From Neisseriaceae bacterium (GTDB lineage Bacteria; Pseudomonadota; Gammaproteobacteria; Burkholderiales; Neisseriaceae): a DNA stretch of 64,000 nt. Under the pieces are notes generated by a model. That model was not told the origin of the DNA. It saw only the letters and a program-made list of their open reading frames with translations, and did no database searches. The stretch is from assembly GCA_017458185.1 (NCBI GenBank), contig JAFTFY010000012.1, positions 62,001 to 126,000 on the forward strand, in the 5' to 3' direction. Positions 15,829-23,127 of this stretch are shown here, one piece after another. The position numbers and the translations under genes were made by a program. How positions within the stretch are numbered: the stretch's first letter is position 1; every line of letters begins with the position of its first letter.

Positions 15829-16090
15829 ACTAACGCCTGCTCATTCATTTAAGCGAGATTTGAAGAAACAATCGTTTGAACTGTTTTTAACACCTGAATG
15901 GGCAGAAGTTATTGACTGTTTGAATAATGGCAAAAAAATGTCCAAAGAACGCCTTGACCACGACTTAAAACACGACTGGAAAGGGTGTCGAGAATGTCAT
16001 ATTAAACCTGATTTACTGCTTATTTACGAATACAAAGACGCGTATGTTTTGCTACACAGAATAGGCTCACATTCCGAACTGTTTGGTTAA
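15815..16090 (+). CDS. YafQ family toxin
   Basis: The ATG at 15815 (MRNNKLTPAHSFKRDLKK) gives 91 residues and overlaps the antitoxin gene by 14 nt. It shows the YafQ signature DHDLKHDWKGCRECHIKPDL, then LLIYEY and the end HRIGSHSELFG with the catalytic-type histidine and phenylalanine. It is an mRNA interferase by family. The longer TTG-initiated form is less likely. Confidence 0.92.
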   Translation: MRNNKLTPAHSFKRDLKKQSFELFLTPEWAEVIDCLNNGKKMSKERLDHDLKHDWKGCRECHIKPDLLLIYEYKDAYVLLHRIGSHSELFG

Positions 16091-16143
16091 ATGCCAAGCA
16101 GTTTTTTTATTTTCAGGCAGCCTGAAAATATTATTTTCCCCAC

Positions 16144-16180
16144 AAAAAAACCCTTTCAGGCAGCCTGAAAGGGTTTTGTT
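16144..16180 (-). terminator. DUS-based intrinsic terminator of the bc1 operon
   Basis: AAAACCCTTTCAGG and CCTGAAAGGGTTTT (about 16147-16177) pair around the DUS, with a T-tract on the minus strand. The uptake sequence itself supplies most of the stem. Being symmetric, it can also stop transcripts leaving the toxin gene on the plus strand. Confidence 0.87.
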
Positions 16181-16191
16181 TAACCGCTTAA

Positions 16192-16968
16192 TCAATGTTC
16201 CACATCTTTCCAGTATTCTTTTTTCAAGAAATAGGTCAGTGGCAACATTACGGCTAATAAGTACATCAGCACCAAGTAGCCGATTCGTTTGCGAGACTGT
16301 TGTGCAGGTTCGCCTACCCAAACCATGAAATTCACCAAATCACGCACATAGTTGTCGTATTCGGTTGTATCGGCTTCATTGCCGTTTAGGCGAGTGTGTA
16401 AGCCGCCTGTAACCCAGTGCAGTTTGGGTTGTCCGTGTTCGTCCAGCACGGGTTGTCCGTTTTGGTCGGTTTCAACTGCTTGGTATCCGCCTTGTTCCCA
16501 CAGAATATGGGGCATGGCGGCTTTGTCAAACACGGTGTTGTTCCAGCCTGACGGACGCGATGGGTCTTGGTAGAAACCACGCATATAGGCGTATAAGTAA
16601 TCTGCACCACGACTTCTGGCGATTAACGACAAATCAGGCGGCGTTACGCCGAACCATTCTTTGGCATCATTCGCAGGCATAGCGGCTTTGACTAAATCGC
16701 CCACTTTGGCATCGGTGAAAATCAGATTGTTTTTAATCTGCTCTTCGGTTAAGCCGATGTCGGTTAAGCGGTTGTAACGCAAGGTTGCAGCGGAATGGCA
16801 CGAAATGCAGTAGTTCATAAAGATTTGTGCACCGCGTTGCAAACTGGCTTGGTCGCGTAGGTCAATCGGGGCTTTCGGATAATGTGCATCGCCTGATGCA
16901 ACTGCCATACTCATCGGTGTTGCGGCGAGAACGGCACTTAATAACAAGGCTTTGATTTTTTGTTTCAT
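16192..16968 (-). CDS. petC: Cytochrome c1 of the bc1 complex
   Basis: The 258-residue protein begins with a Sec signal peptide (residues 1-26, ending VASGDAHYP) and has the haem c site NYCISCHSAATLRY near residues 53-66. The region AAMPANDAKEWFG holds the distal methionine. A C-terminal membrane anchor (YLVLMYLLAVMLPLTYF) follows. It passes electrons from the Rieske protein to soluble or membrane cytochromes in the periplasm. It is the third gene of petABC, 13 nt after petB. Confidence 0.97.
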   Translation of the reverse strand: MKQKIKALLLSAVLAATPMSMAVASGDAHYPKAPIDLRDQASLQRGAQIFMNYCISCHSAATLRYNRLTDIGLTEEQIKNNLIFTDAKVGDLVKAAMPANDAKEWFGVTPPDLSLIARSRGADYLYAYMRGFYQDPSRPSGWNNTVFDKAAMPHILWEQGGYQAVETDQNGQPVLDEHGQPKLHWVTGGLHTRLNGNEADTTEYDNYVRDLVNFMVWVGEPAQQSRKRIGYLVLMYLLAVMLPLTYFLKKEYWKDVEH

Positions 16969-16981
16969 GTTCGTTCTCCCA

Positions 16982-18331
16982 TTAAATCATACTGGCAAAA
17001 AGGTAAGCACCAACCAGCGTAATCGCTACCCAAATAAAGAACCACAGTTTTTGTTTGGTAGTACTCATGGTAACGCGTGCAGGCGGCTGTTTATTAACGC
17101 CCATTTTGCTGTAAATCGGCATTAACAGGAAGAATGCGAAATACACAATGGTTAAAATGCGTGCAATCAGCGTACGAGATGTGGTTGCAGGCAAAGCACC
17201 CAAAATGCCCAAGCCGATAAAGGCAATCACAAACAAAATGACAAATAATTTGAAAATGCCACTGCGATAGCGGATTGATTTGACTTCACCACGGTCTAAC
17301 CAAGGTAAGAGTGCAATCAATACCACAGCCGCACCCATTGCCAACACGCCCCAAACTTGGGTGTTCATGAAAGAAGGCACAGCACGCAAAATGGCATAGA
17401 ATGGCGTGAAATACCAAACAGGTGCAATGTGTGCAGGGGTTTTCATCGGGTCAGCAGGGTCGAAGTTGGGGGCTTCCAAGAAGTAGCCGCCGCCTTCGGG
17501 TGTGAAGAACAATACCGAGCAGAACACGATTAAGAATACCACTACGCCCAAAATGTCTTTCACGGTGTAGTATGGGTGAAATGGAATGCCATCAACAGGC
17601 ACGCCGTTTGCGTCTTCGTTGTCGTGAATTTCAATGCCGTCAGGGTTGTTAGAACCCACTTCGTGCAAGGCAATTAAGTGTGCCACGATTAAGCATAATA
17701 ACACCAAGGGAATGGCAATCACATGCAAAGAGAAGAAGCGGTTTAAGGTTGCGTCTGACACATTAAAGTCGCCACGAATCCATACGGATAAGTCTGGACC
17801 AATCACTGGGATTGCCGAGAACAAGTTAATAATCACTTGCGCACCCCAGAACGACATTTGACCCCAAGGCAACAGATAGCCCATAAACGCTTCTGCCATT
17901 AAGCATAGGAAAATTAACGAGCCAAAAATCCACACCAATTCGCGTGGTTTTTTGAACGAGCCATAAATCAAGCCACGGAACATATGCAGATAAACCACAA
18001 TAAAGAAGAATGACGCACCTGTGGAGTGCATATAGCGAATAAACCAGCCGCCTGACACATCACGCATAATGTATTCCACAGACGCAAACGCCACAGGCAA
18101 GCCGTCAGCGTTCAGGTTGCCATCGGGTTTGAAGTTCATCACCAAGAAAATGCCACTGACGATTTGAATGACAAATACCAATAACGCCAATGAGCCAAAG
18201 TAATACCAAAAGTTAAAGTTTTTGGGTGCGTAATATTTGCTGACTTGCGATTCCCACAGGGCAATCAGCGGAAAGCGTGCATCAATCCAGTTGATGATTT
18301 TGCTTTTGGTTTGAGCAGGTTGTTTTCTCAT
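16982..18331 (-). CDS. petB: Cytochrome b of the bc1 complex
   Basis: The 449-residue protein has eight or nine hydrophobic helices and the paired histidines of the two b haems (HSTGASF and YLHMFRG; SLHVIAIP and VAHLIALHE). PWGQMSFWGA marks the Qo site region. The Qo motif reads PVWY rather than the mitochondrial PEWY, a variant known in beta- and gamma-proteobacteria. It oxidises ubiquinol and moves protons across the inner membrane. Its length of about 450 is longer than the mitochondrial form because of C-terminal helices, as usual in this group. Confidence 0.97.
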   Translation of the reverse strand: MRKQPAQTKSKIINWIDARFPLIALWESQVSKYYAPKNFNFWYYFGSLALLVFVIQIVSGIFLVMNFKPDGNLNADGLPVAFASVEYIMRDVSGGWFIRYMHSTGASFFFIVVYLHMFRGLIYGSFKKPRELVWIFGSLIFLCLMAEAFMGYLLPWGQMSFWGAQVIINLFSAIPVIGPDLSVWIRGDFNVSDATLNRFFSLHVIAIPLVLLCLIVAHLIALHEVGSNNPDGIEIHDNEDANGVPVDGIPFHPYYTVKDILGVVVFLIVFCSVLFFTPEGGGYFLEAPNFDPADPMKTPAHIAPVWYFTPFYAILRAVPSFMNTQVWGVLAMGAAVVLIALLPWLDRGEVKSIRYRSGIFKLFVILFVIAFIGLGILGALPATTSRTLIARILTIVYFAFFLLMPIYSKMGVNKQPPARVTMSTTKQKLWFFIWVAITLVGAYLFASMI

Positions 18332-18345
18332 TATTCAATACTCCC

Positions 18346-18930
18346 TTAACTATCCACGCCGACCAAAACCATAGTATCGCTTAAATACTTGTATGGCGGA
18401 ATAACCAAATTAGTGGGGGCGGGCATACCTTTGAATACACGACCTGCCAAATCGAATTTCGAGCCGTGGCATGGGCAGTAGAAACCGCCTTTCCAATCGC
18501 TACCCAAATCAGCAGGGGCAAGGTCTGGGCGATAGGTTGGCGAACAGCCCAAGTGTGTACAAATACCCACAGCCACCCACCATTCAGGTTTAATGGAACG
18601 AGTGGGATTAGCACAATATTCAGGCTGTTGTGGCACTTTGGATTCAGGGTCGCTCAAACTGCCGTCAATCGTGGGCAAGTCTTTGAGTTGCTGTTCGGTG
18701 CGATTCAAAACCCAAACAGGTTTGCCTTGCCAAGCGGCAGTAACCAACTGACCTGCTTCGATTTTACTTAAATCAACTTCCACAGGAGCCCCTGCGGCTT
18801 TGGCGCGTTCAGACGGTTTCCAACTGGCAAGGAAAGGGACAGCAGCGGCAACGGCTAAAACGCCCCCCGCAGCAGAAGTCGCCAGCGTTAGAAAACGGCG
18901 GCGGCTGTTATCAACTTCTTGTTTGCTCAT
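18346..18930 (-). CDS. petA: Rieske iron-sulfur subunit of the bc1 complex
   Basis: The 194-residue protein starts with a twin-arginine signal (NSRRRFLTLATSAAGG) that also forms its membrane anchor. The Rieske 2Fe-2S ligands lie in CTHLGC and CPCHGSKFD, and the surrounding cysteines can form the stabilising disulfide. It carries electrons from ubiquinol to cytochrome c1. It is the first gene of petABC; the start is 15 nt before petB on the operon map. The upstream 180 bases show no clear operator. Confidence 0.97.
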   Translation of the reverse strand: MSKQEVDNSRRRFLTLATSAAGGVLAVAAAVPFLASWKPSERAKAAGAPVEVDLSKIEAGQLVTAAWQGKPVWVLNRTEQQLKDLPTIDGSLSDPESKVPQQPEYCANPTRSIKPEWWVAVGICTHLGCSPTYRPDLAPADLGSDWKGGFYCPCHGSKFDLAGRVFKGMPAPTNLVIPPYKYLSDTMVLVGVDS

Positions 18931-19194
18931 TTATTCAATGTCCTACAATAAATCAGTGATTCGATATGATTGCATTTGACCAAAAATACAAAAACAACCA
19001 TATTTTGTTCCGTAAATCGTGAGATTTTAACCGATTTTAGGGGTACAATTAAAGCCTGAAATGATTAAAATATCAAAAAATACCGATTTATGGTCGTTTT
19101 TGATGAAGATTTTAAGTTGCAGTGTGGGTTTTCAACCCGCCTAACGCACCGATTGACTACGAAACGCATAGTTTTAATATATTTTCAGGCAGCC

Positions 19195-19297
19195 TGAAAG
19201 TAAAACCAGTGTCATTGCGAGACTTGAATGCAGTTCAAGTCGTGGCAATCCAGCAAAGAATCGTCAGATTTTTTGCCAACGCTGCAAGCGTTGTAAG
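19195..19297. repeat. REP-like composite in the petA-fbp gap
   Basis: After a DUS (about 19183-19199) comes GTCATTGCGAG with stem ACTTGAA/TTCAAGT and CGTGGCAATCC (19211-19251), then a second weak hairpin and AACGCT-gca-AGCGTTGTAA (19278-19296). A further hairpin, GTGGGTTTtcAACCCGCC (about 19123-19141), belongs to the GTGGG family. The 478-base gap between petA and fbp (18931-19408) holds these repeats, another DUS near 19365 and no gene. Confidence 0.8.
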
Positions 19298-19408
19298 GCA
19301 TTATTTTGATACAATTTATGTTACCTAAAATGCTTACATATAGCGTAGTTTCAACATATTTTCAGGCAGCCTGAAAACCCCAAACAACCCACAAACTTGG
19401 AGCAAATC

Positions 19409-20389
19409 GTGTTTCACACCACATTGACCGACTTTTTAAAGCAACATTTTGACCAACACAATCTTTCAGGTAGCCTGAAAGAAACGCTTTCCGCCATTAT
19501 TGCCGCCTGTGTGCAAATTTCTGCCAAAACCCGTCAAGGTGCGTTATCAGGCGTATTAGGCGAAGCGGGCAGCGGCAATATTCAAGGCGAAGCCCAGAAA
19601 AAACTTGATGTAATTGCAAATGATATTTTAATCAACGCATTACGCCAAACGCCGACAGTGGCAGGCATTGCGTCCGAAGAAGAAGACAATTTTGTCGAAA
19701 CCAACGAGCACGGCGAATATTTAGTACTGTTCGACCCATTAGACGGCTCGTCTAATATTGATGTCAATATTTCCGTTGGCACAATTTTTTCCGTGTTGAA
19801 AAAACCCTATTCAGGCAGCCTGAAAACAGACGACTTTTTACAAAACGGCAGAAATCAACTTGCCGCAGGCTATGTTTTGTACGGCGTACAAACGCAACTT
19901 GTTTTCACCGCCAAACACGGCGTATTTGGTTTTACCTTAAACGAACAAAATCAATTTATCTTAACCAAAGATATGTTCAGGCTACCTGAAAGTACAGCCG
20001 AATTTGCCATCAATATGTCCAACCAACGCCACTGGGATAAGCCTATGCAAAACTATATTGCCGAACTTTTGGCTGGCAAGGACGGTGTTAGGGGCAAAAA
20101 CTACAACATGCGTTGGGTTGCCAGCATGGTTGCCGAAGTACACCGCATACTCACACGCGGCGGCGTGTTTATGTATCCCTTTGATAAAAGAGACCCTGCC
20201 AAACCAGGCAAACTGCGGCTGATGTACGAAGCCAACCCCATGTCTTTGCTGATTGAACAATCAGGCGGCATGTCAAGCAATGCCCAACAAAATATTTTAG
20301 ACATACAACCCACAGGCTTACACCAACGCGTTGCCGTGATTTTGGGGGCAAAAGAAGAAGTAGAACGCGTCAATCAACTGCACGCATAA
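19409..20389 (+). CDS. fbp: Fructose-1,6-bisphosphatase class I
   Basis: GTG at 19409, eight bases after TTGGAG, gives 326 residues beginning MFHTTLTDFL; this fits the family start better than the TTG at 19397. The metal/substrate motif LFDPLDGSSNIDVNIS, the helix AGVLG-AGSGNIQGE and RDPAKPGKLRLMYE are present. It makes fructose 6-phosphate in gluconeogenesis. Three in-frame DUS encode SGSLK near residues 21 and 128 and FRLPE near 190; two of them sit in loops where family members normally vary. It is followed by a terminator. Confidence 0.95.
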   Translation: MFHTTLTDFLKQHFDQHNLSGSLKETLSAIIAACVQISAKTRQGALSGVLGEAGSGNIQGEAQKKLDVIANDILINALRQTPTVAGIASEEEDNFVETNEHGEYLVLFDPLDGSSNIDVNISVGTIFSVLKKPYSGSLKTDDFLQNGRNQLAAGYVLYGVQTQLVFTAKHGVFGFTLNEQNQFILTKDMFRLPESTAEFAINMSNQRHWDKPMQNYIAELLAGKDGVRGKNYNMRWVASMVAEVHRILTRGGVFMYPFDKRDPAKPGKLRLMYEANPMSLLIEQSGGMSSNAQQNILDIQPTGLHQRVAVILGAKEEVERVNQLHA

Positions 20390-20395
20390 CGCAAC

Positions 20396-20434
20396 AAAAA
20401 AAGATATGTTTTGCAAAAACATATCTTTTTTTTC
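20396..20434. terminator. Bidirectional terminator between fbp and the pilin-accessory gene
   Basis: AAAAAGATATGTTTT and AAAAACATATCTTTTT flank GC, with A- and T-tracts on both sides; it serves two convergent genes. Confidence 0.87.
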
Positions 20435-20448
20435 AGGTAGCCTGAAAA

Positions 20449-21234
20449 CTACTCGCCAAAACCGTCCGCATCGACATAACCCACAATTTCTCCCTGTTCA
20501 TTTAACAAGGCAGACCATTCTAAATTACGGTCGCAAGTGAAAGGCAAGAAATACAACTTATCCGCAGAAACGCCTGTTTTAGCAACGGCTTTGTCGATAA
20601 TGGCTTTTTTATTTTTATTGGGTGCAAATGTATATAATTTTTCCATAGGCAACATTTTTTTACGCACTTTGGCGGTTTCCGCTGTTTTGTCATAAACACG
20701 CCAATGTTCAGGGCGTGCCATTATGGGCATAAACACTTTTTCAATATCCACCATTTCTTGTTCCCAATATAAAGCAATCGGTTTTGCTCCAAATTTAGGC
20801 AAGGATTGCAATTCTTTGGGTGCTTTTGCTATATCTTCTGGTTTGGCTAATTCAGCTAATTCCGCGGCGGTAACGGTGGTAAAGCGGTCGGCATCAAAAG
20901 CATAATACACGGGGCGAGCTACATATACCGTGTGCATACCATACAATAGAGCAGCAATTTGAATGGCTGCCACCATTGAAAAGTCCAACGCGGTTTCGCG
21001 TTTAGATTTTTTTGGATTAGCCAAAATCAGTGTCATTAAAGGACCACATACCACATCGACTGAACACACCAAGAAAAACAATTCCAAACCACCTAACATG
21101 TGGGTGTATGGGTATTTATACCACACCAAAAACACCAAAGCAGCCATCAGCAGGGCAATGGTAAGGCTAATCAATAAATGAATGGACGATAATTTAGTGG
21201 CAAATTTAAAGCGTTGCGAAAAATTTGAAGACAT
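20449..21234 (-). CDS. TfpX/TfpZ family type IV pilin accessory protein (FimB-like)
   Basis: The 261-residue protein has two or three N-terminal membrane helices (residues about 17-38, 45-75 and 85-105) and a soluble C-terminal half with conserved CDRNLEWSALLN near the end. Such proteins are encoded next to pilin genes in Moraxella, Acinetobacter and Kingella and are needed for pilin stability or assembly. Here it is third in the row after two pilin genes, the order described for pilA1-pilA2-fimB in Kingella kingae. GAGGGTAATATCA precedes the ATG. A terminator separates it from the pilin gene, so it may have its own promoter. Confidence 0.85.
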   Translation of the reverse strand: MSSNFSQRFKFATKLSSIHLLISLTIALLMAALVFLVWYKYPYTHMLGGLELFFLVCSVDVVCGPLMTLILANPKKSKRETALDFSMVAAIQIAALLYGMHTVYVARPVYYAFDADRFTTVTAAELAELAKPEDIAKAPKELQSLPKFGAKPIALYWEQEMVDIEKVFMPIMARPEHWRVYDKTAETAKVRKKMLPMEKLYTFAPNKNKKAIIDKAVAKTGVSADKLYFLPFTCDRNLEWSALLNEQGEIVGYVDADGFGE

Positions 21235-21285
21235 TGATATTACCCTCTTGAATCATAAAACAACAATAATTGTATCAAAACACAA

Positions 21286-21321
21286 ACAAAAAACCGACAG
21301 AATATTAACTGTCGATTTTTT
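21286..21321 (-). terminator. Terminator after the second pilin gene
   Basis: On the minus strand TCGACAG-loop-CTGTCGG is followed by TTTTTTG; A/T tracts lie on both sides. Confidence 0.8.
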
Positions 21322-21334
21322 GTATAGTTATAGA

Positions 21335-21841
21335 TTAATTCTCACGCCGACATTCAGTAGGTACCCATTTGCTTTGTAAAGTTGCATTATGAGAACATAA
21401 CCACTGAACAGAACCCATCGCTACTGTTGTTTGAGTTCCTGATTGTGGTTGTGGTAAAGCAGTACCTGGTGTTGCTTGTGTAACATCTGAACCATCTGCA
21501 ATGGGGGTGAGCCATAATTCTCCGCCAGATACAATACGCTGAGAAGTAGTTATTTTGATGACACCATTATCAACTGCCACGCTATCAACTCCTTTACCTG
21601 TAATGTCATTAGCATTCATAACCAGAGCTTCTGAATTATCAACTGGCCAACGACTTTGAGTGGAGTAAAATTCAGTAACGGCATATTTTGCATACGCAGA
21701 CAGAGATAACGCCTCTGATACACGAGCACGCTTGGCATAATCTTGGTAAGCAGGCAAGGCGATAGCCGCTAAGATGGCAATAATTGCTACGACTATCATT
21801 AATTCAATGAGTGTAAAACCCTTATTTTTGATATTTTTCAT
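21335..21841 (-). CDS. Type IV pilin, second copy
   Basis: The ATG at 21839-21841 gives 168 residues with the prepilin leader MKNIKNKG and the N-methylation site [17 protein letters not shown], with Glu5 of the mature protein. Two cysteines near the end (WLCSHN and PTECRREN) would form the D-region disulfide loop. It shares the first 50 residues with the pilin at 22084-22593 and then diverges strongly. The 42 in-frame codons upstream are rejected because they precede the leader. It may be a minor or alternative pilin; its own terminators on both sides suggest separate control. Confidence 0.92.
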   Translation of the reverse strand: MKNIKNKGFTLIELMIVVAIIAILAAIALPAYQDYAKRARVSEALSLSAYAKYAVTEFYSTQSRWPVDNSEALVMNANDITGKGVDSVAVDNGVIKITTSQRIVSGGELWLTPIADGSDVTQATPGTALPQPQSGTQTTVAMGSVQWLCSHNATLQSKWVPTECRREN

Positions 21842-22037
21842 GGTAATACTCCGTTTTAATTTTACAGTGATAAGTAAATCCCTACTGCCGTCAATATGCA
21901 AATATTGTGCCAGATTGTGATATTGCGTTGTATTTTTGTATAACCGTTTTAGTTTAAAAGTAAGCAAGGAGAGTGGAGTTGCAGAGAATGTATATGATAC
22001 GATAAGGAGAACCAGTTTTGGTTGAAATAGCTATAAA

Positions 22038-22067
22038 TTAAAAGTGGCGAGAAATCTCGCCACTTTG
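22038..22067 (-). terminator. Terminator between the two pilin genes
   Basis: AAAGTGGCGAGA and TCTCGCCACTTT form a 12-bp stem followed on the minus strand by TTTTAATTTATAG. Its position 16 nt after the first pilin gene suggests the second is transcribed only by read-through or its own promoter. Confidence 0.8.
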
Positions 22068-22083
22068 ACATACATTCCGTATA

Positions 22084-22593
22084 TTAACTACGGCACTCAG
22101 TTGGAACCCATTTGTTCAACAAGACATTACCGTCATTAACACAACGCCATCTGAAAGAACCAGCATCAACACCGTTCATTGCACCGGCGGCAGGTTGTGC
22201 GGCAGAACCGTAAGCGATCGCTGCAACATCTGCATCGCTAACACTTGTGTCAGCAACAGGAATTAACTGCAAGTGACCACCAGTAACGATACGATCCGAT
22301 GTTTCCATATCAATAACACCATCAGTAATGGTTAAAGACACAACACCTTTACCAGAAATTTCGGCTGGTTGTGCAACACCTGCGGCAGCGTTATCAGCAG
22401 GCCAGTCGTTTTCATTAGAAGCATATTCAGCAATGGCGGTTTTAGAACCTGCTGCCAAAGACATTGCTTCAGATACACGAGCACGTTTGGTGTAGTCTTG
22501 GTATGCAGGCAATGCGATTGCTGCCAAAATAGCGATAATTGCAACAACGATCATCAATTCGATTAAGGTGAAACCTTTTTGGATTGCTTTCAT
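22084..22593 (-). CDS. pilA: Type IV major pilin
   Basis: The 169-residue prepilin starts MKAIQKG then [17 protein letters not shown], the type IVa signature cut by PilD and methylated at Phe1. The C-terminal pair FRWRCVND and VPTECRS forms the disulfide loop. Higher GC and regular codons suggest strong expression. It polymerises into the pilus used for adhesion, twitching and DNA uptake. AGGAGTATTGAA precedes the ATG. Upstream lies a sigma-54-type promoter, as reported for K. kingae pilA1, which depends on RpoN and PilS/PilR. Confidence 0.95.
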   Translation of the reverse strand: MKAIQKGFTLIELMIVVAIIAILAAIALPAYQDYTKRARVSEAMSLAAGSKTAIAEYASNENDWPADNAAAGVAQPAEISGKGVVSLTITDGVIDMETSDRIVTGGHLQLIPVADTSVSDADVAAIAYGSAAQPAAGAMNGVDAGSFRWRCVNDGNVLLNKWVPTECRS

Positions 22594-22658
22594 TTCAATA
22601 CTCCTTAAAAAGTGGATTTGTTGGTGAAGAGAACCATTCCCTTCGGTCAGTTGCTTTA

Positions 22659-22676
22659 ATGCAGTGAGTGTGCCAG
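22659..22676 (-). promoter_or_regulatory. Sigma-54 promoter of the major pilin gene
   Basis: On the minus strand the site reads CTGGCACACTCACTGCAT. TGGCAC and CTGC have the exact -24/-12 spacing, differing from the consensus TGGCAC-N5-TTGC at one base. The start would fall near 22649, leaving a leader of about 56 nt before the pilin ATG. Confidence 0.75.
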
Positions 22677-22844
22677 TTTGAAAATTTTTTTTGAAAAAAA
22701 GTGAAATTATTTTTTAACTAATTGTTTTTATTAAATATGTTTTTTAAGATTGGATTCAGGCGGGCTAAAAAACTGTGCCAAATCTATTTTTGTACACAAA
22801 AAACTCCTGCAAAACTCGTTATATAAACGAAATGTTAAAAACTG

Positions 22845-23058
22845 TGTCATTGCTCGCGTTAATGAAATCACGGCGTGGCAATCCAGTTTTGTCAAAGACA
22901 AAACACAACGCCAAAAGGCGTTGTAACGACATTGCATTACGCTTTTCAGGTTGCCTAAATGATATAAAAAACAGTGCCTTACAACGCCTGCGGCGTTGAT
23001 GAATTGCGACGCAATTCATTGGATTGCCACGCCGTTGCAAGCAACGGCTCGCAATGAC
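22845..23058. repeat. REP-like inverted array with a DUS at its centre
   Basis: The left arm has GTCATTGC...CGTGGCAATCCAG, hairpin TTTTGTC/GACAAAA and AACGCC-aaaa-GGCGTTGTAA. The centre has a DUS variant TTTTCAGGTTGCCTAAA near 22945. The right arm is the inverted set: TTACAACGCC/GGCGTTG, GAATTGC/GCAATTC, then GGATTGCCACG with stem GCCGTTG/CAACGGC and CTCGCAATGAC. It fills most of the 534-base gap between the pilin gene and priA. Confidence 0.85.
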
Positions 23059-23127
23059 ACGGTTTTTAACATTTTGAAGTTGCTTGACTATAATATGGTT
23101 TTCAGGCTGCCTGAAAACTATTCATCA

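Noticed and set aside
19397..19408. TTG start for fbp at 19397
   Set aside because: TTGGAG there serves better as a ribosome-binding site for GTG at 19409, which also fits the usual family N-terminus.
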